A stretch of DNA of 24,102 bases. Source: Actinomycetota bacterium. Lineage in GTDB: Bacteria > Actinomycetota > Actinomycetes > Nanopelagicales > Nanopelagicaceae. Shown in pieces: positions 7,728 through 16,331 of this stretch (within the stretch, counting starts at the first letter, position 1; every line of letters starts with the position of its first letter). Under the pieces are notes generated by a model that was not told the DNA's origin, did no database searches, and worked only from the letters and a program-made list of their open reading frames with translations. The translations under genes were made by a program, and so were the position numbers. Where the stretch lies: assembly GCA_016870855.1 (NCBI GenBank), contig VGAF01000007.1, positions 1 to 24,102 on the forward strand. The letters run 5' to 3'.

Positions 7728-8887
7728 CGGTTTGCAGCCAATTCTGCTGCGCGTGCCGCAGCGCCATCCATGGTGTCTAGTTGAGTGACAAGTGGATGGT
7801 TTGCTTCATTCAGAATTCTTCTTCCTTCTAAAACGTTGTTTCCATCTAATCGAACTACAAGCGGCTTGGTGGCCTTATCGCCCAACATCTCCAAGGCTTG
7901 AACAATTCCATTTGCAACCGCATCACAGGCAGTTATTCCACCAAAAACATTCACAAATACTGATCGAACCGCAGGGTCTCCCAAGATGATTGATAGTCCA
8001 TCGGCCATTACTTGAGCAGAAGCGCCACCGCCAATATCTAGGAAGTTGGCGGGCTTGACTCCATACTTCTCGCCCGCGTAAGCGACTACATCTAGGGTGC
8101 TCATAACTAAACCCGCGCCATTGCCAATAACTCCAACCTCGCCCTCAAGTTTTACGTAATTTAAATCCTTTTCTTTTGCGAGCGCTTCGAGCGGGTTGGT
8201 CGCGGCATGATCGATTAGCGACTCATGATCTGGATGGCGGAATGCGGCGTTATCATCGAGAGTTACTTTTCCATCTAGCGCGATAATCCGGCCATCTTTG
8301 GTCTTTACGAGTGGGTTTACTTCAACAAGCGTTGCATCTGATTCTTGGAAGGTTTTCCAGAGAGTTACTAAGACATCAGCTACGTCATTCACTACATCTT
8401 CGGGAAATGCACCCTTTTTAACAATCTCAATCGCTTTTGATTTATCAAGACCTTGATTTGCATTTACGTGAACCCGAGCTAACTTCTCAGGTGTCTTATG
8501 TGCAACTTCTTCAATATCCATACCGCCGGCTTCCGATGCCATTACTAAAAATGATCTAGCTGCGCGATCAAGGAGGATTGCGAGGTAATACTCGCTCTCT
8601 ATTGGCGCTGCTTGTGCAATCATTACTTTTCGAACTAAGTGACCTTTTATATCCATGCCCAAAATTGCTTTTGCTTTTTCAAATGCATCATCAGGGTTTT
8701 CAGCTAACTTAACGCCGCCGGCTTTACCGCGTCCGCCAATCTTGACTTGTGCTTTAACGACGACTTTGCCGCCTAATTTTTCCGCCGCGGTACGCGCTTC
8801 TTCCGGAGTGGTTGCTACCGCACCACCGAGGACTGGAACGCCTTTTGCTTCGAAGACATCGCGGGCCTGATATTCAAATAGGTCCAT
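7724..8887 (-). CDS. sucC: Succinyl-CoA ligase [ADP-forming], beta subunit
   Basis: A 387-residue beta subunit with an N-terminal ATP-grasp domain (MDLFEYQARDVFEAKGVPV start, VVKAQVKIGGRGKAGGVKLA around 40-60) that binds nucleotide. The C-terminal CoA-ligase domain carries VNVFGGITACDAVA and the glycine-rich GNGAGLVMSTLDVV. It pairs with the overlapping sucD. First gene of the block that runs to icd. The gene begins 3 bp after the pcrA stop, and a -10 box lies across that stop, so it may be transcribed both independently and by read-through from pcrA. Confidence 0.97.
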   Translation of the reverse strand: MDLFEYQARDVFEAKGVPVLGGAVATTPEEARTAAEKLGGKVVVKAQVKIGGRGKAGGVKLAENPDDAFEKAKAILGMDIKGHLVRKVMIAQAAPIESEYYLAILLDRAARSFLVMASEAGGMDIEEVAHKTPEKLARVHVNANQGLDKSKAIEIVKKGAFPEDVVNDVADVLVTLWKTFQESDATLVEVNPLVKTKDGRIIALDGKVTLDDNAAFRHPDHESLIDHAATNPLEALAKEKDLNYVKLEGEVGVIGNGAGLVMSTLDVVAYAGEKYGVKPANFLDIGGGASAQVMADGLSIILGDPAVRSVFVNVFGGITACDAVANGIVQALEMLGDKATKPLVVRLDGNNVLEGRRILNEANHPLVTQLDTMDGAAARAAELAANR

Positions 8888-8923
8888 GGGTCATAACTTA
8901 TCTACTGGGGCATAGCGGAGCAA
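8888..8923 (-). promoter_or_regulatory. Predicted near-leaderless promoter of sucC
   Basis: On the minus strand: -35-like TTGCTC (8918-8923), 17-bp spacer, -10 TAAGTT (8895-8900), then seven bases to the sucC ATG. The element lies within the last codons and stop of pcrA. Match to consensus is partial at -35. Confidence 0.5.
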
Positions 8924-11110
8924 CAAACGCTTCTCGCCATAGCTTCCAAAGTTGATAGTGGCTTCTGCTTTTTCACCTTCACCTGAGACTGATATCACGG
9001 TTCCTAATCCAAAGGTGTCATGTGAAACTCGATCTCCAATAGCAAGTTGTAATGAATTGCTCTGTTTGCCGGTAGCTCTTGGTGGCGGCGGAGATGGGAA
9101 TTTCTTACGAGTTATTGGCGGTGATGCAAAGCCGCTTGCAGACTTGTTCCAGTCAATTAAATTTTCGGGAATCTCATCTAGAAAACGTGATGGTGGATTG
9201 TAGTTTGGGGCGCCCCAAGCAGAGCGATACTCAGCACGGGAGAGATAGAGTCGCTCGCGCGCTCTCGTTAATCCCACATAAGCAAGTCTTCTTTCTTCCT
9301 CCAATTCTTTCTTCTCACCAAGAGTTCGAGAGTGTGGAAATACTCCCTCTTCCATCCCGGTTAAAAATACAGTCGGGAATTCCAGTCCCTTTGCGGTATG
9401 TAGCGTCATTAGCGTTACAACTCCACCATGATCTTCGCCTTCAGGGATCTCATCAGCATCAGCGACAAGTGAGACTTCTTCCAAAAATCCACCCAACGTC
9501 GGAGTCTCGCCTTCGCCAACAATTCGCTCTTCATACTCTTCGATTACCGCAACCAACTCTTCTAAGTTCTCAACGCGAACTTCATCTTGTGGATCATGGC
9601 TTGCTCGCAGCTCTTCTAATAATCCGGATTGTTCCAAGATTGCGGCAGCAATCGTTGAGGGTGGTCGATTAGCCTCAACTAGTACTTGGAGCGCCGTCAT
9701 CATGGAGACAAATGCTTGGATAGATGAGTTAGCGCGTGGTGAAAGTTCAGTGCTAGTACTTCTCGATAGGGCCTGCCAGAAAGAGATGGTGTCGCGCTTA
9801 GCTAGATCATCAATTGAATCAAGTGCTCGATCACCAATTCCGCGCTTAGGAGTATTAATAATCCGGCGAAGTGAGACCTCATCATCGGGGTTGACCAGGA
9901 CCCGCAGATATGCGAGTAAGTCCTTTACTTCTTTCCGTTCGTAGAATCGAACGCCACCAACTACTTTGTAGGGAACGCCGGCTCTCATGAAGATTTCTTC
10001 AAAGACGCGGGATTGGGCATTTGTGCGGTAGAAAATCGCAGTATCGCCATAACGAGACTTATCCGTATCACTTAATTTATAAAGTTCATCTCTTACGAAT
10101 TCCGCTTCGTGATGTTCATTCTCAGCGACAAATCCAACTAATTTCGAGCCGCTCCCAGCGTCTGACCAGAGATTCTTCTCTTTTCTTGATTCGTTCTTCG
10201 TAATCACCGCATTAGCGGCGCTAAGGATGTTCTGGGTAGAGCGATAGTTTTGTTCCAGCAAGATAGTTGTGGCATCCGGGTAATCTTCTTCAAATTGCAG
10301 GATGTTGCGGATAGTCGCGCCGCGAAATCCGTAGATGGATTGGTCGGCATCACCGACCACGCATAGTTCAGCAGCAGGTATCCCTTCTCTATCAGTTCCG
10401 ACTAGTTCGCGGATCAATATGTATTGGGCATGGTTAGTGTCCTGGTATTCATCTACCAGGATGTGCTTAAAGCGGTGGCGATATCGCGCCCGCGCATCTG
10501 GAAATTTTTGGAGCACTTCCACCGTCTTCATAATCAGATCATCAAAATCCATAGCGTTAGCGCTAGTTAGACGCTGTTGATAGATGGCATATACCTCAGC
10601 AACAATCTCTTCAAAGTGATTGGTGGTTGCATTCCGGTAATCGGCAGGACCTAACAATTCATTCTTTGCATTTGAGATTAGCGCAGCGACCGCTCTCGGG
10701 TTGTAGCGTTTCTGGTCGAGATTCAAATCTCGCATTACCAAAGTGACTAACCGGACGCTATCGGCCTGGTCATATATTGAATAAGAAGTTGAGAATCCCA
10801 ATCTAGTAGCTTCTTGTTGGAGGATTCGAACGCAGGCGGAGTGAAATGTAGATACCCAGATCGCTTTAGCGCGCTTACCCACGAGCGCAGCCACGCGCTC
10901 CTTCATCTCACCAGCTGCTTTGTTTGTAAAAGTTATGGCAAGAATCTCAAATGGCTCCACGCCTCTTTCAGCCATTAAAAATGCGATACGACTTGTTAGA
11001 ACTCTCGTTTTTCCCGAACCCGCGCCAGCCACGACTAGAAGCGGGCCGCCTTGGTGAATGACCGCGGATTGCTGTTGTGGGTTTAACCCTTCAAGCAATC
11101 TATTAGGCAC
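8891..11110 (-). CDS. pcrA: UvrD/PcrA-type ATP-dependent 3'-5' DNA helicase
   Basis: A 739-residue superfamily 1A helicase acting in repair, replication restart and removal of RecA or stalled polymerase. All motifs are seen: Q-motif LNPQQQSAV (9-17), Walker A GAGSGKT (29-35), Ia TFTNKAAGEM, II VDEYQDTN, III GDADQSIYGFRGA, IV EQNYRSTQNIL, V TLHTAKGLEFPTVFLTGMEEGVFPH and VI AYVGLTRARERLYL. A C-terminal tudor-like fold (GDRVSHDTFGLGTVISV) follows a proline-rich linker and is the part known in PcrA to bind RNA polymerase. Length is normal. The start is a GTG (11108-11110) with a -10 box seven bases upstream. Divergent from the PIG-L gene. Confidence 0.96.
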   Translation of the reverse strand: MPNRLLEGLNPQQQSAVIHQGGPLLVVAGAGSGKTRVLTSRIAFLMAERGVEPFEILAITFTNKAAGEMKERVAALVGKRAKAIWVSTFHSACVRILQQEATRLGFSTSYSIYDQADSVRLVTLVMRDLNLDQKRYNPRAVAALISNAKNELLGPADYRNATTNHFEEIVAEVYAIYQQRLTSANAMDFDDLIMKTVEVLQKFPDARARYRHRFKHILVDEYQDTNHAQYILIRELVGTDREGIPAAELCVVGDADQSIYGFRGATIRNILQFEEDYPDATTILLEQNYRSTQNILSAANAVITKNESRKEKNLWSDAGSGSKLVGFVAENEHHEAEFVRDELYKLSDTDKSRYGDTAIFYRTNAQSRVFEEIFMRAGVPYKVVGGVRFYERKEVKDLLAYLRVLVNPDDEVSLRRIINTPKRGIGDRALDSIDDLAKRDTISFWQALSRSTSTELSPRANSSIQAFVSMMTALQVLVEANRPPSTIAAAILEQSGLLEELRASHDPQDEVRVENLEELVAVIEEYEERIVGEGETPTLGGFLEEVSLVADADEIPEGEDHGGVVTLMTLHTAKGLEFPTVFLTGMEEGVFPHSRTLGEKKELEEERRLAYVGLTRARERLYLSRAEYRSAWGAPNYNPPSRFLDEIPENLIDWNKSASGFASPPITRKKFPSPPPPRATGKQSNSLQLAIGDRVSHDTFGLGTVISVSGEGEKAEATINFGSYGEKRLLLRYAPVDKL

Positions 11111-11133
11111 ATCAACAAGTCTAGAATACGGCG
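11111..11133. promoter_or_regulatory. 23-bp divergent promoter with overlapping -10 boxes (pcrA / PIG-L)
   Basis: On the plus strand TAGAAT (11122-11127) is followed by exactly six bases and the GTG of the PIG-L gene. On the minus strand TAGACT (11118-11123) is followed by seven bases and the GTG of pcrA. The two hexamers share two base pairs (11122-11123). Neither gene has a Shine-Dalgarno, and no good -35 is visible; any -35 would lie inside the opposite coding region. Confidence 0.55.
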
Positions 11134-11868
11134 GTGACTTCGATAGCTAATCCAATTCCAGATGATGAAATCAAGCGGATTCTTCTGGTTATGGCGCATC
11201 CAGATGACTGTGATTTCGGCGCAGGCGGCACTATCGCGAACTGGACCGCAAAAGGAATAAACGTCTCGTATTGCATAATCACAAATGGCGATCAAGGTGG
11301 CGAAGAATCGGATGTTCCACTTGAAGAAATGGCCACCGTGCGACAACGCGAACAACGTAACGCCGGTCTCGCCTTAGGTGTATCTGAGATCCAGTTCTTA
11401 AATTATCGCGATGGTTCTCTAATGCCCACGATAGAACTCCGTAAAGATATTGTCCGTGAAATTCGTAGAGCTAAACCTGATCGAATGGTCATCCAATCCC
11501 CCGAACGAAATTACGAACGGATCTTTGCAAGTCATCCGGATCACCTCGCAGCTGGCGAAACGGCGCTACAAGCGGTCTATCCTGATGCGAGAAATCCCTA
11601 CGCATTTACTGATTTGAAGGCTTCTGGATTTGAGCCTTGGCGAGTTAAAGAAGTTTGGATAACTGGCTCCCCAACCCCAAATTACTTTGTAGATATCACG
11701 GAAACTTTCCCCAAGAAGATTGCTGCCCTAAATGCTCACGTAAGCCAAACTGAACATAATCCAGAACTGGAGAACATGGTTAGAAGTTGGGGCGAGAAGA
11801 ACGCGGAAGCTAATGGGCTTACCGCTGGAAGAGTTGCTGAGATCTTTAAAGTTATAAATACTGATTAG
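11134..11868 (+). CDS. PIG-L/LmbE family zinc-dependent deacetylase
   Basis: A 244-residue cytoplasmic hydrolase of the PIG-L fold, which removes acyl groups from N-acetylglucosamine-type amines. The zinc motif is AHPDD (H22, D25) with the third ligand in ASHPDH (H137); TNGDQGGEE and the RQREQRNAG helix are typical. Actinobacterial relatives include MshB (mycothiol pathway) and Mca, but no other mycothiol gene is present and the substrate cannot be told. The only plausible start is a GTG at 11134; the next in-frame Met is inside the beta strand leading to AHPDD. No Shine-Dalgarno; a leaderless transcript is predicted. Its stop overlaps the convergent cyclophilin stop by four bases. Confidence 0.88.
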   Translation: MTSIANPIPDDEIKRILLVMAHPDDCDFGAGGTIANWTAKGINVSYCIITNGDQGGEESDVPLEEMATVRQREQRNAGLALGVSEIQFLNYRDGSLMPTIELRKDIVREIRRAKPDRMVIQSPERNYERIFASHPDHLAAGETALQAVYPDARNPYAFTDLKASGFEPWRVKEVWITGSPTPNYFVDITETFPKKIAALNAHVSQTEHNPELENMVRSWGEKNAEANGLTAGRVAEIFKVINTD

Positions 11869-12530
11869 CGAACAACAACGCGCTGAATTACAAGATTTCG
11901 AAGTGGTGTTCCATCGGCTCCGCCACCCTTAACGCCACCCTTAGCGATATGTTCGAGAATCTCTATTCCTGAGGTGATTTCCCCCCAGATCGTGTAATTG
12001 GGGCCAAGAGTTGTGTCGTTATAAACCAAGAAGAATTGGCTTCCGTTTGTTCCAGGTGAACCGGAGTTTGCCATCGCTACTGTGCCGCGCGGATAGTTCT
12101 CTTCTTCAGCCTTTGGAAGGTTCTCATCTTTATATCTAAATCCTGGATCTCCCATACCGGTTGCGGTCGGATCACCACATTGCACGACATAAATTCCATC
12201 GGTGGTTAAGCGATGGCATGAAGTTCGGTTGTAATAACCAGCGTTCATCAGAGTGGCAAGAACTGTGAGCGTTACAGGTGCATCTCGGAAGAAAGTCTTT
12301 ATTTCGATATTGCCACAATTGGTTTGTAAAGTGATTACCCGAGGTCCTCGCTTAAGCAAAGTTGTCGGAGGAGTTACTTTCTTGGGGGTCTGTGCGACCG
12401 ACTTGATTTGACGACACTTTACAGGATCCTTCTCTTCAGCTTGTGCGACTGGGGTTGATAGGAAGATTGGGAATAGAAGTCCTGTTAATACGGATAATGA
12501 AAGTGATAATCCAAGATGTCTACGAAGCAT
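11865..12530 (-). CDS. Exported cyclophilin-type peptidyl-prolyl isomerase
   Basis: A 221-residue protein starting with a basic N-region (MLRRH), a hydrophobic stretch (about 7-26) and a likely signal-peptidase site near STPVAQA-EE, so it is predicted to act outside the membrane in protein folding. No lipobox cysteine at the cleavage site. The cyclophilin domain begins near residue 65 (VITLQTNCGNIEIKTF) and carries SCHRL (catalytic Arg region), VVQCGDP, MANSGSPGTNGSQFF and NYTIWGE. It starts 5 bp after guaA, so it is probably the last gene of the gua operon. Its stop codon overlaps the convergent PIG-L gene; no terminator fits between them. Confidence 0.92.
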   Translation of the reverse strand: MLRRHLGLSLSLSVLTGLLFPIFLSTPVAQAEEKDPVKCRQIKSVAQTPKKVTPPTTLLKRGPRVITLQTNCGNIEIKTFFRDAPVTLTVLATLMNAGYYNRTSCHRLTTDGIYVVQCGDPTATGMGDPGFRYKDENLPKAEEENYPRGTVAMANSGSPGTNGSQFFLVYNDTTLGPNYTIWGEITSGIEILEHIAKGGVKGGGADGTPLRNLVIQRVVVR

Positions 12531-12535
12531 CTAGA

Positions 12536-14092
12536 TCACTCCCATTCGATTGTGCCGGGTGGTTTTGATGTGACATCAAGTACCACGCGATTTACTTCTT
12601 TAACTTCGTTCGTGATCCGATTAGAGATTCGCGCGAGTACCTCATCAGGAATTCTTGCCCAATCCGCAGTCATTGCATCCTCACTAGTTACTGGACGGAG
12701 CACGATTGGGTGGCCGTAAGTTCGACCATCTCCTTGTACTCCAACGCTTCTAACGTCAGCGAGTAACACGACCGGGCATTGCCAAATACTCCGATCAAGG
12801 CCTGCAAATTGTAATTCTTGTCGAACTATAAAGTCGGCCTGGCGGAGGATTCTAAGTCTTTCTTGAGTAACTTCTCCGACTATTCGAATCGCAAGGCCAG
12901 GCCCAGGAAAGGGTTGGCGCCAGACGATCTCATTTGGGAGTCCTAGTTGTATTCCAACCTCCCTAACTTCATCCTTAAATAACGAACGCAACGGTTCAAT
13001 CAATTCAAAATCGAGGTCATCGGGAAGTCCGCCCACATTGTGATGTGACTTTATATTCGCAGTCCCACTACCTCCACCTGATTCAACAACATCTGGATAG
13101 AGAGTGCCCTGTACCAAAAATTTTACTTCGCTGCCACTTGTTAGATTTCGAGCAGCATCCTCAAAAACTCTAATGAACTCTCGCCCAATTATCTTCCGCT
13201 TTGCTTCCGGATCAACCACGCCATTTAGTGCAGCTAAGAATCGCTCCTTTGCATCGACAACAATTAGCTTTACCCCAGTTGCTTTAACAAAGTCCTCTTC
13301 AACTTGTTTGGCCTCACCTTCGCGGAGGAGTCCGTGATCGACAAAGACACAAGTTAGTTGGTGGCCAATCGCGCGTTGTACGAGAGCAGCCGCAACGGCT
13401 GAATCAACGCCTCCAGATAACCCACAAATCACTCGATCTGAACCGACTTGTGACTTTATACTTACTATCTCATTTTCGATTATGTTCTCAAAAGTCCAAG
13501 TCGGTTTGCACTTTACGACATCAATCAGCCAGCGTTTAAGGATTTCTTGACCAAAGTCAGTATGAAGAACTTCTGGATGGAATTGGACTCCGGCAAATTG
13601 GCCACTTTCATTTTCAAAGGCTGCAACTGGAGTATTTTCAGTCCGGCCGATAGTTGCAAATCCAGCAGGTGGCGCCACAACGCTATCGCCATGGCTCATC
13701 CAGACATCAAAATTTGAATCCAATCCCGTAAAGAGATGTGAAGTGGTGTCTGCACTGAAATGAGTGCGGCCGTACTCAGAGACATCGTTCTTCGCGACTT
13801 GACCTCCTAAAGCTTGGGCCATCGCTTGAAAGCCGTAACAGATTCCAAAGATCGGGATACCTAATTCAAATACCTTTGGATCAAGTCGTGGCGCACCTTC
13901 GACATAAACCGAAGCCGGCCCACCCGACAAGATGATTGCGCGCGGATTAAGCGCCATGATCTCCTCAGCGCCAAGCAAGGATGGAACAATCTCGCTATAC
14001 ACATTTGCTTGGCGGACCCGGCGCGCGATTAATTGGGCGTATTGGGCGCCAAAATCAATGACTAATACGTGATTGCTTCGCTGCAAGGTCAC
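12536..14092 (-). CDS. guaA: GMP synthase (glutamine-hydrolysing)
   Basis: A 518-residue two-domain enzyme converting XMP to GMP with glutamine and ATP. The N-terminal class I amidotransferase has VIDFGAQY (11-18), the nucleophile C85 in GICYGFQAMA, and GVQFHPEV holding the catalytic His and Glu. The ATP-pyrophosphatase domain has the PP-loop GLSGGVDSAVAA and ends with the dimerisation domain (RQPFPGPGLAIRI, EVNRVVLDVTSKPPGTIEWE). Start is GTG overlapping the guaB3 TGA (GTGA), so translation is coupled. Length and motifs are normal. Confidence 0.97.
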   Translation of the reverse strand: MTLQRSNHVLVIDFGAQYAQLIARRVRQANVYSEIVPSLLGAEEIMALNPRAIILSGGPASVYVEGAPRLDPKVFELGIPIFGICYGFQAMAQALGGQVAKNDVSEYGRTHFSADTTSHLFTGLDSNFDVWMSHGDSVVAPPAGFATIGRTENTPVAAFENESGQFAGVQFHPEVLHTDFGQEILKRWLIDVVKCKPTWTFENIIENEIVSIKSQVGSDRVICGLSGGVDSAVAAALVQRAIGHQLTCVFVDHGLLREGEAKQVEEDFVKATGVKLIVVDAKERFLAALNGVVDPEAKRKIIGREFIRVFEDAARNLTSGSEVKFLVQGTLYPDVVESGGGSGTANIKSHHNVGGLPDDLDFELIEPLRSLFKDEVREVGIQLGLPNEIVWRQPFPGPGLAIRIVGEVTQERLRILRQADFIVRQELQFAGLDRSIWQCPVVLLADVRSVGVQGDGRTYGHPIVLRPVTSEDAMTADWARIPDEVLARISNRITNEVKEVNRVVLDVTSKPPGTIEWE

Positions 14093-15201
14093 CCTTTATT
14101 TAAGACGATCTCAACGCGTTGGAATTCCTTGAGTTCTGAGTAACCACAAGTTGCCATTGCGCGACGGAGCGCGCCAAATAAGTTCATACTTCCATCGGCG
14201 GCATGTGAAGGTCCGATGAGAATTTCTTCCAAAGATCCCGTAGTTCCAACATGTACTCGAGTTCCACGGGGTAATTCCGAATGGTGAGCCTCGCTACCCC
14301 AATGCCAGCCACGACCAGGCGCTTCTTCGGCGCGCGCTAGCGGTGAACCGAGCATGACCGCATCAGCGCCACATGCAATCGCCTTTGGAATATCGCCGCT
14401 CTTTCCAACTGAGCCATCTGCAATCACATGAACATATCTTCCGCCAGATTCATCAAGATATTGACGACGGGCGGCTGCAACATCTGCAACAGCCGTTGCC
14501 ATCGGGACAGAGATTCCTAGTACTTGGCGAGTTGTATGTGCAGCTCCGCCACCGAATCCAACCAAGACTCCGGCAGCGCCTGCGCGCATCAAGTGAAGCG
14601 CGCTCGCAGTCGTGGCGCACCCACCTACAACTACAGGGACATCTAATTCGTAGATGAATTTCTTGAGATTTAATGGTTCGCTCTTTGTTGAGACATGTTC
14701 GGCGCTCACAGTTGTCCCACGGATAACAAAGAAATCAACTCCAGCATCAACTACCGTTTTATGAAAGTCTGCGGTGCGCTGCGGCGAGAGCGCTCCGGCA
14801 ACAGTGACGCCAGCAGCGCGAATCTCGGCCAATCGCTCTTTAATTAACTCGGGACGAATCGGCGCTTTATATAACTCCTGCATCCGTGCAGTTGCTTGGT
14901 CTGCTGGAATTGATGAGATCTCACCTAGTTGAATCTTTGGATTCTCGTATCGTGTCCATAAACCTTCTAGATTCAGTACTCCAAGTCCGCCCAATTTGCC
15001 GATGGCAATGGCAGTCTCAGGTGAGACGACAGAGTCCATCGGAGCGGCCAACAACGGCAAATCAAAGCGGTAGGCATCGATCTGCCAGGCCAATGAGACA
15101 TCTTGGGGCTCGCGGGTGCGGCGCGATGGGACTATCGAGACATCATCAAATGAGTATGCCGTGCGCGCCCTCTTCCCTTCGGAGATCTCAATATCGACCA
15201 T
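14089..15201 (-). CDS. guaB3: GuaB3 family IMP dehydrogenase-related protein, catalytic Cys replaced by His
   Basis: A 370-residue TIM-barrel protein without CBS domains, of the GuaB3 branch found beside guaB in actinobacteria. Family hallmarks: YSFDDVSIVPSRRTR near the N-terminus, LPLLAAPMDSVVSPETA, GGLGVLNLEGLWTRYE and VPMATAVADVAAARR. The nucleotide loop reads VGFGGGAAHTTRQVLG (214-229). Aligned with the IMPDH loop VGVGPGSICTTRVIAG of the neighbouring GuaB, H222 occupies the position of the nucleophilic cysteine. The codon is a clear CAT, so this is not a reading-frame artefact. Ribosome site AAGGAG overlaps the guaB stop 2 bp away. Whether the protein is an active IMP dehydrogenase, another oxidoreductase or regulatory is open. 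Confidence 0.92.
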   Translation of the reverse strand: MVDIEISEGKRARTAYSFDDVSIVPSRRTREPQDVSLAWQIDAYRFDLPLLAAPMDSVVSPETAIAIGKLGGLGVLNLEGLWTRYENPKIQLGEISSIPADQATARMQELYKAPIRPELIKERLAEIRAAGVTVAGALSPQRTADFHKTVVDAGVDFFVIRGTTVSAEHVSTKSEPLNLKKFIYELDVPVVVGGCATTASALHLMRAGAAGVLVGFGGGAAHTTRQVLGISVPMATAVADVAAARRQYLDESGGRYVHVIADGSVGKSGDIPKAIACGADAVMLGSPLARAEEAPGRGWHWGSEAHHSELPRGTRVHVGTTGSLEEILIGPSHAADGSMNLFGALRRAMATCGYSELKEFQRVEIVLNKG

Positions 15202-15203
15202 CG

Positions 15204-16331
15204 TTAACTCCTTCTATCCTGAAAGTAATTTGGAGCATCAGCGACATCTAAAACATCATGTGGATGGCTTTCTTGCAGCCCAGCGCTAGTGATCTGTATT
15301 AATCGACCGCGCTTTTGCAGCGCCTCAATATTCTCAGCTCCGGCATAACCCATCCCAGAACGTAGTCCGCCAACTAATTGATGCACGACCGTGGCGACTG
15401 GGCCGCGATAAGTGACTTTTCCTTCAATACCTTCTGGAACTAGCTTGTCTTCTGAGAGAACATCATCTTGCATATATCTATCTTTTGAGAAAGATTTAGT
15501 CTCACCGCGAGATTGCATCGCACCTAAAGATCCCATTCCGCGATAACGTTTAAATTTCTTTCCATTACTCTCTAACAATTCACCGGGAGACTCATCACAA
15601 CCCGCTAGCAAAGATCCCAGCATCACCGTATCTGCTCCGGAAACAATCGCCTTAGCGATATCCCCCGAGTGCTGTAAGCCACCATCGGCAATTAGTGGGA
15701 CATCCGCTTTTTTACACGCCTTTGCAACTTCCATGATTGCAGTTACTTGTGGAACTCCAACGCCAGCGATCACGCGAGTGGTGCAGATTGACCCCGGCCC
15801 AACTCCGACTTTGACCGCATCTGCGCCAGCATTAATTAGCGCTTGCGCGCCAGCACGAGTTGCAACATTTCCGCCAATAACTTCTTGATCGCCATACAAA
15901 TCCTTTATCCGAGAGATTGCATCTAGGACAGCGCGGTGATGTCCATGTGCCGTGTCAACAACTATGACATCAACGCCAACATCAATTAGCGCTTGAGCGC
16001 GCGCGAAACCATCATCTCCGACTCCAACGGCCGCGCCCACAATTAACCCAGCGCCTTTTACTAACTTGGCATGCGTTACTTGCTCTTCGATTGGCAGGTT
16101 TCTATGAATGATTCCTATTCCGCCGAGCTTTGCCATAGCAATCGCCATAGTTGATTCCGTAACAGTATCCATGGCCGCAGAAATAAGCGGAATTCCTAGT
16201 TTTATCCCTCTAGTTAGCTGGGTATAGGTCTCTACCTCGGAAGGGACGACATCTGATGCATCGGGAAGAAGTAGGACATCGTCATATGTGAGCCCGAGCA
16301 TCGCCACTTTCTCATTGACGCTCTCAGCCAT
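15204..16331 (-). CDS. guaB: IMP dehydrogenase lacking the CBS (Bateman) module
   Basis: A 375-residue IMPDH oxidising IMP to XMP with NAD, the committed step to GMP. Catalytic loop VGVGPGSICTTR with C183, flap motif KLVPEGIEG (297-304), SAAMDTVTE (51-59) and IADGGLQHSGDIAKA are intact. Canonical bacterial GuaB is about 490-500 residues with a two-CBS insert after the IHRNL..EEQ segment. Here HRNLPIEEQVTHAKLVKG (76-93) passes almost directly into LIVGAAVGV (96-104), so the whole ~120-residue regulatory module is absent while the barrel is complete. First gene of guaB-guaB3-guaA. No Shine-Dalgarno, but a -35/-10 pair places +1 at the ATG. Confidence 0.96.
   Translation of the reverse strand: MAESVNEKVAMLGLTYDDVLLLPDASDVVPSEVETYTQLTRGIKLGIPLISAAMDTVTESTMAIAMAKLGGIGIIHRNLPIEEQVTHAKLVKGAGLIVGAAVGVGDDGFARAQALIDVGVDVIVVDTAHGHHRAVLDAISRIKDLYGDQEVIGGNVATRAGAQALINAGADAVKVGVGPGSICTTRVIAGVGVPQVTAIMEVAKACKKADVPLIADGGLQHSGDIAKAIVSGADTVMLGSLLAGCDESPGELLESNGKKFKRYRGMGSLGAMQSRGETKSFSKDRYMQDDVLSEDKLVPEGIEGKVTYRGPVATVVHQLVGGLRSGMGYAGAENIEALQKRGRLIQITSAGLQESHPHDVLDVADAPNYFQDRRS

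Noticed and set aside
9079..9672. A 197-codon plus-strand open frame opposite pcrA.
   Set aside because: It is antisense to well-conserved helicase motifs, has low-complexity Gln/Leu/Arg-rich content typical of shadow frames, and has no ribosome site.
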